In this document: in pieces, positions 5,778 through 14,159 of the stretch | Numbering within the stretch: the stretch's first letter is position 1 | Layout of the letters: each line of letters starts with the position of its first letter | Notes under the pieces: generated by a model | Databases searched by the model: none | Seen by the model: only the letters and a program-made list of their open reading frames with translations | What the model was told of the DNA's origin: nothing | NCBI GenBank assembly: GCA_964592375.1 | Contig: CAZQDP010000062.1 | Location: 1-14,179 of the forward strand | Direction: 5' to 3' | From: CAZQDP01 sp964592375 | Lineage (GTDB): Bacteria > Bacillota > Clostridia > RUG12999 | Length of the DNA: 14,179 nucleotides | Made by a program: the position numbers and the translations under genes

Positions 5778-6911
5778 TTGACTTCAAGAGAGAGACTGCT
5801 AAAGACACTGGCAGGCGAAAAAACAGATTATGTACCTGTTATGCCGGATACCTCCAATATGATACCGGCAAAGCTTACGGGCAAACCATTTTGGGATATA
5901 TATCTATATAAGGATATTCCTCATTGGCAAGCATATATTCGTTGTGCCAAAAAGTTTGGTTATGACTCTTTGATGGATGGATATGCCGCCATCCGGTTTG
6001 AAGAGTTTGGTGAGATTGATATGGAATACAAGGAAGCCATTGTGTTCCAAAATGAGGAGAGAATCATTACGCGAAGATACAAAAAGCAGGGGGGGCGCAT
6101 GATATGGACTGAGAATACAACTGTCTATTATAGGGATATGCCGCCAACCTACAATTTGCACTACACAAAGGCAAAGGTGGACGAGACACCTGCCACTTAT
6201 GAGGATGTGACACCTCGCACTTTGTGGCCCGAAGGGGAAGAACTTTTGCGCATTGTAAAGAGCGAAATGGGCGATCAAGGTCTTGTAGGTGTGTTTTGTG
6301 GATATTTGAGCCTGATATGCAGTGAGCAAGGAATTTATAATTATTACGATGACCCGGAAAGCTTTGAAATTCGGGCCATAGAGCTATTAGAACGGAGCAA
6401 AAAAAAGCTGCACAAGCTGATGAGCCTTCCGGTAAAACCGGATTTTATATGCCTAGGATCCTCCGGATCTCAGATTTTCAATACCCCTGATATGTTTCGA
6501 AAACTCAGTTTTCCTTATTTAAAAGAAATGACCGCCCTGTGCAAAGCGTACGGCATTCCAAGCCATGTGCATTCCTGCGGCCCTGAAAAGAGATTGGTCA
6601 AAATGGCGGCCGAGGAAACCGATCTTACCATCATTGATCCTTTGGAAATTCCGCCCATGGGGGATTGCAATTTAAAGGAATTAAAACAGCTCTACGGACA
6701 CAAATTGGTATTAAAGGGCAATATACATACTACGGATGTCATGCTCAGAGGCAGCACGCAGGATGTGGTGCGCGCATCGAAACAAGCCATTGACGATGCC
6801 GCTGAGGGCGGGAGATTTATACTGTCTACCGGCGATGAATGCGGAAGGGATACGCCGCTTGAGAATATCGAAGCGATGATAGATACGGCAAGAACATATG
6901 GAAAATACTAA
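5778..6911 (+). CDS. UroD/MtaA-superfamily protein
   Basis: A member of the uroporphyrinogen decarboxylase-like superfamily, which also holds the corrinoid methyltransferases MtaA and CmuA. I place the start at the TTG at 5778 (377 residues): GAGG lies nine bases before it, and the family normally begins with (M)TSRERxLxxLxGE, as here. ATGs at 5769 and 5772 add three residues but abut the ribosome site. A zinc-type motif His-X-Cys...Cys is visible (H265, C267, C355 from the TTG start), as in methylcobamide:thiol methyltransferases, and the segment SSGSQIFNTPDMFRKL before it is typical of this branch. It is not a heme-pathway UroD: no heme genes are nearby and this branch is distinct. No corrinoid protein is encoded here. 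Many such proteins lie in clostridial sugar operons with unknown function. Confidence 0.85.
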   Translation: MTSRERLLKTLAGEKTDYVPVMPDTSNMIPAKLTGKPFWDIYLYKDIPHWQAYIRCAKKFGYDSLMDGYAAIRFEEFGEIDMEYKEAIVFQNEERIITRRYKKQGGRMIWTENTTVYYRDMPPTYNLHYTKAKVDETPATYEDVTPRTLWPEGEELLRIVKSEMGDQGLVGVFCGYLSLICSEQGIYNYYDDPESFEIRAIELLERSKKKLHKLMSLPVKPDFICLGSSGSQIFNTPDMFRKLSFPYLKEMTALCKAYGIPSHVHSCGPEKRLVKMAAEETDLTIIDPLEIPPMGDCNLKELKQLYGHKLVLKGNIHTTDVMLRGSTQDVVRASKQAIDDAAEGGRFILSTGDECGRDTPLENIEAMIDTARTYGKY

Positions 6912-6928
6912 TAAAAGGAGAAAATGAC

Positions 6929-7666
6929 ATGCTGGAAATTCTAAATGGAATACATGTTGGAATTCAAAGCTGGTGCTTTCGAGAGCTTGGGGGGAATGAT
7001 AACAACATTAAAGCCTTGAAAGAGGCAAATATTGATCGAATTGAGCTATGCGGCATACATGTGAATGTAGCCGATGCACAAAATGTAGAGGAAACCCTTG
7101 CGCTATATGCGCAAAATGGAATTGAGGTATCTGCCTATGGGGTTGATGGTTTTGGAGCCAATGAAGCTGCATTGCGCCTTAAATTTGAATTTGCCAAAAA
7201 AGCTGGCATCAAGGTGATGGGGGCAGATCCTCACCCGGAGGCATATGCACTCATTGACAAGCTTTGCAATGAATACAATATCAAAGTGGCCATTCACAAT
7301 CATGGCAGAGTCCACCGGTATGGAAAGCTGAGCCAAATCAAAGAGGCGTTTGAAAAGACCGGCCCCAATATCGGTTTATGCCTTGATACTGCATGGGCAA
7401 TGGATGCAGGGGAGGATCCTGTTACGTGGATTCTGGCCTGTGGGGACAGATTGTATGGCATTCATTTTAAAGATTTTTTGTTTGATGATATGGGCGAGCC
7501 CATCGAAACAGTGCTCGGTTCAGGGAACCTTTGCTTAAAAGCAGTAATGGACGCGCTAGAGGCGGTTAACTTTTCCGGATATGCAACCATTGAATACGAA
7601 GGAGAAGCTCAAAATCCGGTTCCAAGCATTATCAAATGCGTCAAAGCACTTGAAGAAATGGCCTAA
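6929..7666 (+). CDS. Sugar phosphate isomerase/epimerase (xylose isomerase-like TIM barrel)
   Basis: A 245-residue TIM-barrel enzyme of the AP-endonuclease-2 / xylose-isomerase-like family (IolE, IolI, tagatose epimerase relatives). The expected metal-binding carboxylates and histidines line up with barrel strands: RIELCG (E39), VAIHNHG (H123, H125), GLCLDTAW (D153), YGIHFKD (H179) and ATIEYEGE (E222, E224). The fold runs complete from GIQSWCF to the C-terminal helix, though it is somewhat shorter than many members. GGAG eight bases before the ATG supports the start. It is the last gene before the terminator at 7691-7724. Likely reactions are isomerisation, epimerisation or dehydration of a ketosugar or ketocyclitol made by the upstream dehydrogenases. 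The exact substrate is not readable. Confidence 0.9.
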   Translation: MLEILNGIHVGIQSWCFRELGGNDNNIKALKEANIDRIELCGIHVNVADAQNVEETLALYAQNGIEVSAYGVDGFGANEAALRLKFEFAKKAGIKVMGADPHPEAYALIDKLCNEYNIKVAIHNHGRVHRYGKLSQIKEAFEKTGPNIGLCLDTAWAMDAGEDPVTWILACGDRLYGIHFKDFLFDDMGEPIETVLGSGNLCLKAVMDALEAVNFSGYATIEYEGEAQNPVPSIIKCVKALEEMA

Positions 7667-7690
7667 ATTAAATGCCTCCGCTATGATAAG

Positions 7691-7724
7691 AAAAGCTACA
7701 GATACATATGTGTAGCTTTTTTTT
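7691..7724 (+). terminator. Rho-independent terminator of the four-gene operon
   Basis: A perfect 10-bp stem (AAAAGCTACA at 7691-7700, TGTAGCTTTT at 7711-7720) with a 10-base loop, followed by more T residues. It lies 24 bases after the isomerase stop and separates the operon from the regulator, which has its own promoter. Confidence 0.92.
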
Positions 7725-7745
7725 ATTGTGCATAGCACATGGCAG

Positions 7746-7774
7746 TTGACAACGATCATAGTTTTAGGTACAAT
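7746..7774 (+). promoter_or_regulatory. Sigma-A promoter of the AraC regulator gene
   Basis: TTGACA (7746-7751), a 17-base spacer and TACAAT (7769-7774): perfect -35, five of six at -10. Start of transcription falls near 7781, which excludes an in-frame ATG at 7728 as the regulator's start and supports the GTG at 7812. Confidence 0.85.
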
Positions 7775-7811
7775 AAGACTTGGAAACGCCCCTTATTTGG
7801 AGGTGAATATC

Positions 7812-8711
7812 GTGGGATTAGAGGCATTAGATAGTATCTCGCCATACGTGCGAAGTGTAAGGATTGACAAGGTTTTTTCGCTTGCAGGAGAATGGACGGA
7901 TACAGAAAATGTATTTACGTATATAGAGAGCGGATCGGCGGATTTTATTTTAAACGGCACAACATATGAGCTGCAGCAGGGAGATGCACTGATTATTTAC
8001 CCACTGCTGAAGCACTATATTAAATCCACCTCCGTGGAGCCGCTTATTCAATATATTTTTTCATTTGATCTCTGTTTTGACCCTCTAAGAGAAGAGATAA
8101 GCTGTACCAATGCGCAGGATAAGTCTAAGGTAAATATCGACCCTCGGGAGCAATTCTTTGCAGATAATTTTGTAATAGCGAAGCTTGACGAAATAGAGCA
8201 AACACTTCTGAAAAACAAATTTCTGCTATTGCATAAAGAATACTATAGTAAAGATGAGTATGCAAGGCTTGCAATCAAAGGCATTGTGATTGATATGCTC
8301 ACCATGCTGCTTCGGAGCGCAAGAGAGAAGCCTCCCATTGCACATAGAGAAAAAAATGCTTTGGCTTGGGCAAATATTGAAAAAGCAGTGGTATATATTC
8401 GCAAGCACTTTAGCGAAGAGGCACTTTCCAACGAGCAGATTGGACGTGCAGTGCAGCTTTCACCCAATTATTTGGTTTCCTTATTTAAAAGCCAGTTGGG
8501 CGTGACCATGCATCGGTATTTAAACTGCGTACGAGTGGAAGAGGCAAAAAAGTTGATGCAAAACAGCACCATGAATTTTACCCAAATAGCACAAAAGGTT
8601 GGATTTTCCGATACCCATGTGTTTTGCAAGACTTTTAAAAAACTTGCATCACTCACGCCCGGAGAGTTTAAACGCACACACACTTGCCATCCCGGAAAAC
8701 TTGGACCATAG
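7812..8711 (+). CDS. AraC/XylS family transcriptional regulator
   Basis: A 299-residue regulator. The N-terminal half (about 10-100) is a cupin-like ligand pocket with FTYIESGSADFILNG and YELQQGDALIIYP. A linker follows, then two helix-turn-helix motifs in the last 110 residues: SNEQIGRAVQLSPNYLVSLF (about 206-225) and FTQIAQKVGFSDTHVFCKTF (about 256-275), closing with the family signature LTPGEFK. The GTG start is chosen because GGAGGTG sits seven bases before it and because the promoter at 7746-7774 lies between it and the longer in-frame ATG at 7728. It follows the operon terminator and precedes the AEC transporter by 49 bases. By position it should control the upstream operon and the transporter in response to the pathway substrate; this is inference. 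Confidence 0.9.
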   Translation: MGLEALDSISPYVRSVRIDKVFSLAGEWTDTENVFTYIESGSADFILNGTTYELQQGDALIIYPLLKHYIKSTSVEPLIQYIFSFDLCFDPLREEISCTNAQDKSKVNIDPREQFFADNFVIAKLDEIEQTLLKNKFLLLHKEYYSKDEYARLAIKGIVIDMLTMLLRSAREKPPIAHREKNALAWANIEKAVVYIRKHFSEEALSNEQIGRAVQLSPNYLVSLFKSQLGVTMHRYLNCVRVEEAKKLMQNSTMNFTQIAQKVGFSDTHVFCKTFKKLASLTPGEFKRTHTCHPGKLGP

Positions 8712-8760
8712 CGGCATGAACTGGAAAACGAATTTTAAATAAGTGGAAGGATGAAAAAAC

Positions 8761-9690
8761 TTGTTTCAGGCACTTTCGGCGGCTTTTAACAGCACGCTGA
8801 CATTATTTATTTATGTACTTGGCGGATTTATATTACGCAAAACAGGCATTGTCAAAAAAGACTTTTCCGCGGGGTTATCCGCTTTATTGTTTAATCTGTT
8901 GATACCGGCGTTGATGCTGGATATTCTCACGACCTCCATGAAGGCTGACATGCTGATAAAAGAAGGAAGCCTTTTTCTTGTATGCACGGCAATCATTGCG
9001 CTTTCCTATTTTTTCACTCGGCCTCTGGCAGGACTATTTACAAAGGATAGGCAGGAGGAGAATACCTTCTTTTTTGCCATGATCTATTCCAATTTTGGAT
9101 TTATGGGGCTTCCGGTCATTCAAGCACTGTGCGGAAAGGAAGCACTTTTGGCCTTTACCTTTTACACAATGCCGCTGTACTTAACCGTAAATGTACTTGG
9201 GGCAAATATCCTCAGTAGCACAAAAAAAGAACAGAAAACCTCTATTGGCTCTGTTCTAAACACGGTAACCATTGCTATTTTACTGGGTATAGTGATGGGC
9301 CTTTTGGGGCTGAAACTGCCCACGGTAATCGGCACCGCGGTAAGTGCCCTAGGCAACTGCGTAACACCACTGTCAATGCTACTGATTGGAATTATTTTAG
9401 GAACAGGCAGTATCAAGGAGATGCTGGGCGACTATCGGATTTATCTATTATCTGCCATTCGTCTCATTGCCATTCCACTGCTGGTTGCCGGCGTTTTGAT
9501 TTTATTTGGCGCTTCGGGTATTTATTTAACCATTCCCGTTATGATCAGTGCCATGCCCATTGCAGCAAACAGTGCCATTTTATCTGAAATCGGTGGGGGA
9601 GGAAATGCCTACCTTGCGGCCAAATGTGTATTTGTTTCCACCATGCTCTCGCTGCTTACCATTCCCATCTTTGCAGCTTTCTTTTCATAA
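8761..9690 (+). CDS. AEC family transporter (auxin efflux carrier type)
   Basis: A 309-residue polytopic membrane protein with about ten hydrophobic helices in two five-helix halves, matching the AEC (PF03547) family of organic-anion carriers. Readable marks are SNFGFMGLPVIQALCG (about 110-125) in the first half, the LLIGIILGTGSIKE loop at mid-protein, and the final VMISAMPIAANSAILSEIGGGG segment. The start is an uncommon TTG: GGAAGG ends ten bases before it, and the ATG at 8751 reads out of frame and stops quickly. It probably shares a transcript with the AraC gene. The AraC and enzyme context suggests transport of the operon's substrate or an acid product. Its stop overlaps the opposing trmFO stop region by six bases, and no terminator separates them. 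Confidence 0.9.
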   Translation: MFQALSAAFNSTLTLFIYVLGGFILRKTGIVKKDFSAGLSALLFNLLIPALMLDILTTSMKADMLIKEGSLFLVCTAIIALSYFFTRPLAGLFTKDRQEENTFFFAMIYSNFGFMGLPVIQALCGKEALLAFTFYTMPLYLTVNVLGANILSSTKKEQKTSIGSVLNTVTIAILLGIVMGLLGLKLPTVIGTAVSALGNCVTPLSMLLIGIILGTGSIKEMLGDYRIYLLSAIRLIAIPLLVAGVLILFGASGIYLTIPVMISAMPIAANSAILSEIGGGGNAYLAAKCVFVSTMLSLLTIPIFAAFFS

Positions 9691-10983
9691 GCCGGAAGAA
9701 AGGTCCGCAACTTGCGTAAGAGCGCTTTTTGCAGTCTGCAGATTGCGTTCTTTTTTGTTTTTTATATCTTTGGTTTGCATGAGCCCAAAAGAAGCGTTCA
9801 TTGGCTGGAATTTGGATACGGCGCCTCCGGAGATATATGCTGCAAGGGAGCCAATGGCAGTGGTATTTGGAAAAATGATATCCGGCTTGTCGCTCAGCCT
9901 TCGTGCTAAATTCACACCAGCCAAAAAACCGGAAGATACGGATTCCACATAACCCTCCACACCGGTCATCTGTCCTGCAAAAAACACATTTTTAAGCCCC
10001 TTCATCGCATACGAAGCCGAAAGCAGGGCCGGTGAATTAAGATATGTATTTCGGTGCATCACGCCAAAGCGTTCAAAATGGGCATTGGCAAGTGCAGGAA
10101 TGAGCCCGAAAACCCTTTGTTGTTCTCCCCATTTTAAATGAGTTTGAAAACCCACGATATTATAGAGAGAGCCTTCCTTATTGTCACGGCGAAGCTGTAC
10201 CACCGCATAGGGCTGTTTGCCGGTAGCAGGGTCAATAAGGCCAACAGGCTTTAGCGGACCGTAGCGCAGGGTGTCCTCGCCACGCCTTGCCATGACCTCC
10301 ACCGGCATGCAACCTTCAAATACATTTTTATCAATATCCTTCTCTTTGGCACACTCTGCGCGGGTTAGCTCGTTCCAAAAGAGGAGGTATTCATCCCTTG
10401 TCATTGGGCAGTTGATATAATCGGCCTCACCCTTATCGTACCTGGAGGCAATAAAGGCATGCTCAAAATCGATGCTGTCATGTGTGATAATGGGCGCTGC
10501 CGCATCGTAGAAATATAAATTTTCGCTTCCTGTTTGCATTTTGATATTTTCAAATAATGCAGGGGTGGTAAGGGGTCCTGTGGCTATCACCGCATTTTGC
10601 TTGGGCAAAGAGGTAAGCTCCCTGCATTCCACCGTAATGCCAGGATGGCTTTTGATAAGCCGGGTTACCATGTTAGAAAACTCGCTTCTGTCCACCGCCA
10701 GTGCACCGCCTGCCGGCACACGGGTGCTATCGGCGCATTGCATAATAAGAGAGCCCAATATTCTGAGCTCTTCTTTGAGAAGACCTATGGCATTTTGAAT
10801 ATCAGCGGCCCGGAGGGAATTACTGCAAACAAGCTCGGCAAAACCTTCATAATGATGGGCAGGGGTGAATTTCACGGGTTTCATTTCATAGAGCGTTACC
10901 TCTATGCCGCGGCGTGCAAGCTGCCAAGCAGCCTCACACCCTGCAAGCCCTGCACCTACCACGATTGCTTTATTCTCCGGCAT
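9685..10983 (-). CDS. trmFO: Folate-dependent tRNA (uracil-54-C5)-methyltransferase TrmFO
   Basis: A 432-residue flavoprotein that makes ribothymidine at position 54 of the tRNA T-loop, using methylenetetrahydrofolate as carbon donor and FADH2 as reductant. The N-terminal FAD-binding GAGLAGCEAAW is at residues 10-20. The signature ELVCSNSLRA (50-59) carries C53, and FEGCMPVEVMARRG has C225, matching the two functional cysteines known in the Bacillus subtilis enzyme. TGVEGYVESVSSGFLAGVNLAR near residues 340-362 is the second FAD motif. Length is normal. It overlaps the end of topA by 14 bases, a common Firmicutes arrangement, so the two are translationally linked. It converges on the AEC transporter gene with a six-base overlap. 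Confidence 0.97.
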   Translation of the reverse strand: MPENKAIVVGAGLAGCEAAWQLARRGIEVTLYEMKPVKFTPAHHYEGFAELVCSNSLRAADIQNAIGLLKEELRILGSLIMQCADSTRVPAGGALAVDRSEFSNMVTRLIKSHPGITVECRELTSLPKQNAVIATGPLTTPALFENIKMQTGSENLYFYDAAAPIITHDSIDFEHAFIASRYDKGEADYINCPMTRDEYLLFWNELTRAECAKEKDIDKNVFEGCMPVEVMARRGEDTLRYGPLKPVGLIDPATGKQPYAVVQLRRDNKEGSLYNIVGFQTHLKWGEQQRVFGLIPALANAHFERFGVMHRNTYLNSPALLSASYAMKGLKNVFFAGQMTGVEGYVESVSSGFLAGVNLARRLSDKPDIIFPNTTAIGSLAAYISGGAVSKFQPMNASFGLMQTKDIKNKKERNLQTAKSALTQVADLSSGL

Positions 10984-13087
10984 CTTCTTTTTCCTCCGGC
11001 TTCACCTTTTCATTGTAGCTACAGCCCTTATCCATGCAAACCTTGGTTTTCTTTCTTCTAAAATTATTCACCAATATCATTTTGCCGCAAACGGGGCATT
11101 TTTCATCAGTAGGGGTATCCCATATCATAAAGCTACACTTGGGGTTATTTTCACAGCCAAAATATTTTATACCCTTTTGAGATTTTTTTGCTAAAATTTT
11201 GCCGCTGCATAAAGGGCAGGCTATGCCTGTCTCCTCTGTGATTGGCCGCGTATTTTTGCATTCAGGAAAACCAGGGCAGGCTAAAAACTTTCCGTACCTA
11301 CTCTCGCGGACAACCATATTTCGTCCGCATTTTTCACAAGGAATATCCGTTTCCACCGGCTGGATTTTAATTTTTTCTATGCCTTTATCTGCTTTTTCCA
11401 GGTCGATTTCAAAATTCTTATAAAAGCTTTTGAGCAAATCCACCCAATTGTATTTGCCTTCTTCAATCTCATCAAGTTTATTTTCCATATTGGCAGTAAA
11501 TTCAATATCCACTATTTCTTTAAAGTGCTCACGCATAAGATCCGTTACAATCATTCCGATTTGCGTAGGCTTTAAGGTGCGCTTTTCCTTTTCCACATAC
11601 CCACGGGAGATGACGGTGGTGATGGTGGGCGCATAGGTGCTCGGGCGGCCGATGCCGTCTTCTTCCAAGGCTTTAATGAGGGTCGCTTCCGTATACCTGG
11701 GGGGAGGCTGGGTAAACTTTTGCTTCGGAGTAAGGCTCTTTTTGGTTAGCGCATCACCCTTTTCCAAAGTGGGTAAATCCTGCTCCTGATCATCATCATC
11801 TTCAGTTTTGTCCTGCCCTTCGATATACAGGGTCATAAAGCCGGCGAAAAGCACATTAGAGCCGGATGCACGGAAAATATAGCCGCCTGCCGCCACATCG
11901 ACGGTAATGGTTTGCACTTGTGCACTTTCCATTTGGCTGGCCATAAACCTTTCCCAAATCAGTTTATATAGTTTATATTGATCGGTGGAAAGAGAGTCCT
12001 TGATTTTTTCCGGCGCCAAATCAATCATCGTGGGCCGGATGGCTTCATGGGCATCTTGGGCATTCTTTTTATTTTTATAAATCCTTTTCTCCTTGGGGAG
12101 ATATTCTTCGCCCCATTTTTGCACAATATACTCTCTGGCAGAAAGGGCTGCCTCATCGGCAATACGAACGGAATCAGTACGCATATAGGTAATAAGACCC
12201 ACCGTGCCAATGCCGGGGATATCAATGCCCTCATACAGCTGCTGTGCGCAAAGCATGGTACGCGCCGAAGCAAAACTGATTTTACGAGAAGCCTCCTGCT
12301 GCATGGTGCTGGTGATAAAAGGTGGCTGAGGAAGTCTTTTTTTCACATTTTTCTTTACATTCTCTACGCAAAAAGATGCATTGGTAACGGCATCCACCAC
12401 TTTTTCCGCATCCTCCTGAGAAGTCAAATCCATTTTTCCTTTTTCGGATCCCCAAAATTTTGTGGTAAAAGTCTTTTTGCTTTCATTATGCATGAGGGCC
12501 AAGGAGATAATCCAGTACTCTTTCTCCTCAAAGGCCAAAATCTCCTTTTCTCTATCACAAATAATCCGTACCGCCACAGACTGAACTCGGCCGGCCGATA
12601 AACCTTTTTTCACTTTTTTCCAGAGAATGGGGCTGATTTTATACCCCACGATACGATCAAGAATTCTGCGTGCCTGCTGTGCATCCACCAAGCTGTAATT
12701 GAGGCTTCGTGGATTTTGAATTGCAGCTTGTACAGCAGATTTTGTAATTTCATTAAACACAACTCTTTGTGCTTTTTCCTCGGATAATTCAAGCGTTTTT
12801 GCCAAATGCCAAGAAATTGCTTCACCCTCACGGTCAGGGTCGGTCGCCAGAATAACATTTTTGGCGCTGGCGGCGGCCTCCTTTAGGGCGCTGATCAGCT
12901 GGGTTTTATCACGAATGACAATATATTTAGGAGTGAAATTATTTTCAATATCCACGCCCATATGACTTTGGGGCAGGTCACGAACATGCCCCATCGAAGC
13001 CATGACCTCATAATCCTTGCCTAAATATTTCTTGATTGTTTTTGCTTTTGCAGGGGACTCCACAATTACCAAATTGTGTGCTGCCAT
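10970..13087 (-). CDS. topA: DNA topoisomerase I (type IA)
   Basis: A 705-residue type IA topoisomerase that relaxes negative supercoils. The TOPRIM domain begins at residue 5 with VIVESPAKAKTIKKYLG and carries DPDREGE (83-89; metal-binding D83 and D85, acid E87). The toroid core includes DAQQARRILDRIVGY (135-149). GLITYMRTDS places the catalytic tyrosine at Y301. The C-terminus has three four-cysteine zinc ribbons at about 584-610, 624-651 and 664-689, then a charged tail. GAGAGG ahead of the ATG is a slightly distant ribosome site. Length and order are typical for Clostridia. The gene lies between the RNA methyltransferase gene (170-base gap) and trmFO (14-base overlap). Confidence 0.98.
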   Translation of the reverse strand: MAAHNLVIVESPAKAKTIKKYLGKDYEVMASMGHVRDLPQSHMGVDIENNFTPKYIVIRDKTQLISALKEAAASAKNVILATDPDREGEAISWHLAKTLELSEEKAQRVVFNEITKSAVQAAIQNPRSLNYSLVDAQQARRILDRIVGYKISPILWKKVKKGLSAGRVQSVAVRIICDREKEILAFEEKEYWIISLALMHNESKKTFTTKFWGSEKGKMDLTSQEDAEKVVDAVTNASFCVENVKKNVKKRLPQPPFITSTMQQEASRKISFASARTMLCAQQLYEGIDIPGIGTVGLITYMRTDSVRIADEAALSAREYIVQKWGEEYLPKEKRIYKNKKNAQDAHEAIRPTMIDLAPEKIKDSLSTDQYKLYKLIWERFMASQMESAQVQTITVDVAAGGYIFRASGSNVLFAGFMTLYIEGQDKTEDDDDQEQDLPTLEKGDALTKKSLTPKQKFTQPPPRYTEATLIKALEEDGIGRPSTYAPTITTVISRGYVEKEKRTLKPTQIGMIVTDLMREHFKEIVDIEFTANMENKLDEIEEGKYNWVDLLKSFYKNFEIDLEKADKGIEKIKIQPVETDIPCEKCGRNMVVRESRYGKFLACPGFPECKNTRPITEETGIACPLCSGKILAKKSQKGIKYFGCENNPKCSFMIWDTPTDEKCPVCGKMILVNNFRRKKTKVCMDKGCSYNEKVKPEEKEDAGE

Positions 13088-13228
13088 GGTTTAATCAATC
13101 CTCTCTAGTGGTTCAGTCAATCTTGCGAGGCATATTATCAGTTTGCGTCTTTTTAAAAAGCAAAAGGCCTATGCCCCAAAGAGATACTATTTTTAAAAAT
13201 ACTACAGTTCATTCGCTTTGTAAAGCCG

Positions 13229-13258
13229 ATTATATGCTAAAAAAAGAAACTATGTCTC
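13229..13258 (-). promoter_or_regulatory. Candidate topA promoter
   Basis: The minus strand carries TATAAT (13229-13234) preceded by an 18-base spacer and GAGACA (13253-13258). The -10 is perfect and the -35 matches four of six. It lies about 140 bases ahead of topA and its -35 abuts the end of the upstream methyltransferase gene. No terminator separates the two genes, so read-through may also serve topA. Confidence 0.45.
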
Positions 13259-14046
13259 TATTTCTCCGTTTTTCTTTGCCGCATGGCCTCATACATAGCA
13301 ATCGATGCGGCAACTGCCGCATTCAGTGACTCAGCCTGTCCATCCATGGGGATACGCACGCTAAAATCACAAAGCGCCAAGAGATCCTTCTGCATGCCGG
13401 TAGCTTCACTGCCAATGATAAGAGCGCTCTTGCCTGAAAGCGTGGCGCAATACAAATCCTGGCCCAGTGCAGGGGATGTGCCGACAATGCTATATCCATG
13501 CTCCTTCATTTCTAAGATGCACTGCTCACTATCTATGCAGTGCACGACCGGCAGATGAAAGATGGAGGACATGGTGGCACGAATGACCTTTGGACTGTAC
13601 ACATCGGTACAGCCTGGGAGTAGCACCACTGCGTCCGCGCCCAGTGCATCCGCACTGCGGATAATGGTGCCTAAATTTCCGGGATCTGCTATGCCATCGC
13701 AAAGAACCACAAGGCCCTTTGCCTTTTGCAGAACCTCGGCCATATCTATCATCGGCATTTTAGCCACTGCCACAACGCCCTGGGGAGTTACGGTATCCGT
13801 CAGCTCCCGCATAACAGGCTCCGTTGCTTCATATACCTTAAAGGCCTCACTGCATAAATCGTGAGGAATGGGCATGCCACGAAGTGCCACCAAAAGCTCA
13901 ATTTGCGCACCGCAAGCAAGGGCATCCGATACCAAGCGAGCACCCTCAATAACAAATTGGCGCTGCTCATAGCGGGCTTTTTTTTGTGATAAAAGTTTTT
14001 TAATATGCCGCACGGTAGTGCCTTGGCGGCTTTCTAGTAAATCCAT
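13258..14046 (-). CDS. SpoU/TrmH-family RNA 2'-O-methyltransferase
   Basis: A 262-residue SPOUT-class enzyme transferring a methyl group from S-adenosylmethionine to a ribose 2'-OH of rRNA or tRNA. The N-terminal substrate-binding domain (about 10-95) has the family segment RQFVIEGARLVSDAL. The trefoil-knot catalytic domain shows motif 1 DPGNLGTIIRSADALGAD (121-138; N124, R130), motif 2 LIIGSEATGM (209-218) and motif 3 IPMDGQAESLNAAVA (232-246). An in-frame TTG at 14073 is rejected: the ATG at 14046 has GGAG seven bases upstream and begins where family members do. The exact target nucleotide (RlmB-, TrmH- or TsnR-like) cannot be fixed from sequence alone. It is the first gene of the minus-strand block, with a strong promoter at 14131-14159. 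Confidence 0.93.
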   Translation of the reverse strand: MDLLESRQGTTVRHIKKLLSQKKARYEQRQFVIEGARLVSDALACGAQIELLVALRGMPIPHDLCSEAFKVYEATEPVMRELTDTVTPQGVVAVAKMPMIDMAEVLQKAKGLVVLCDGIADPGNLGTIIRSADALGADAVVLLPGCTDVYSPKVIRATMSSIFHLPVVHCIDSEQCILEMKEHGYSIVGTSPALGQDLYCATLSGKSALIIGSEATGMQKDLLALCDFSVRIPMDGQAESLNAAVAASIAMYEAMRQRKTEK

Positions 14047-14130
14047 GTTCCCACTCCGTTTCCTTACCTGCAATTATCTGCATACCATCGTGGTAACAGA
14101 AAAATGGTGAAAAACAATCTCAATTTGACC

Positions 14131-14159
14131 ATTATACCACAAAATGATACAATTGACAA
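14131..14159 (-). promoter_or_regulatory. Sigma-A promoter of the RNA methyltransferase gene
   Basis: The minus strand reads TTGTCA (14154-14159), a 17-base spacer and TATAAT (14131-14136) with GG just before the -10. Five of six at -35, perfect -10 and spacing. The leader of about 80 bases contains a small hairpin (TACCA at 14083-14087 with TGGTA at 14091-14095). Confidence 0.88.

Noticed and set aside
5778..6911. Annotation as HemE, uroporphyrinogen decarboxylase of heme synthesis
   Set aside because: The His-X-Cys...Cys motif and operon context place it in the MtaA/CmuA-like branch, and no heme genes are nearby.
7728..7811. N-terminal extension of the AraC regulator from the ATG at 7728
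   Set aside because: It would place the start upstream of the promoter at 7746-7774; the GTG at 7812 has a proper ribosome site.
10597..11061. Plus-strand open frames across the topA-trmFO junction
   Set aside because: Antisense shadows of two well-conserved genes with no ribosome site or recognisable domain.
11978..12601. A 207-codon plus-strand open frame
   Set aside because: It lies wholly antisense inside topA, whose catalytic-core sequence is clear, and has no protein-family resemblance.
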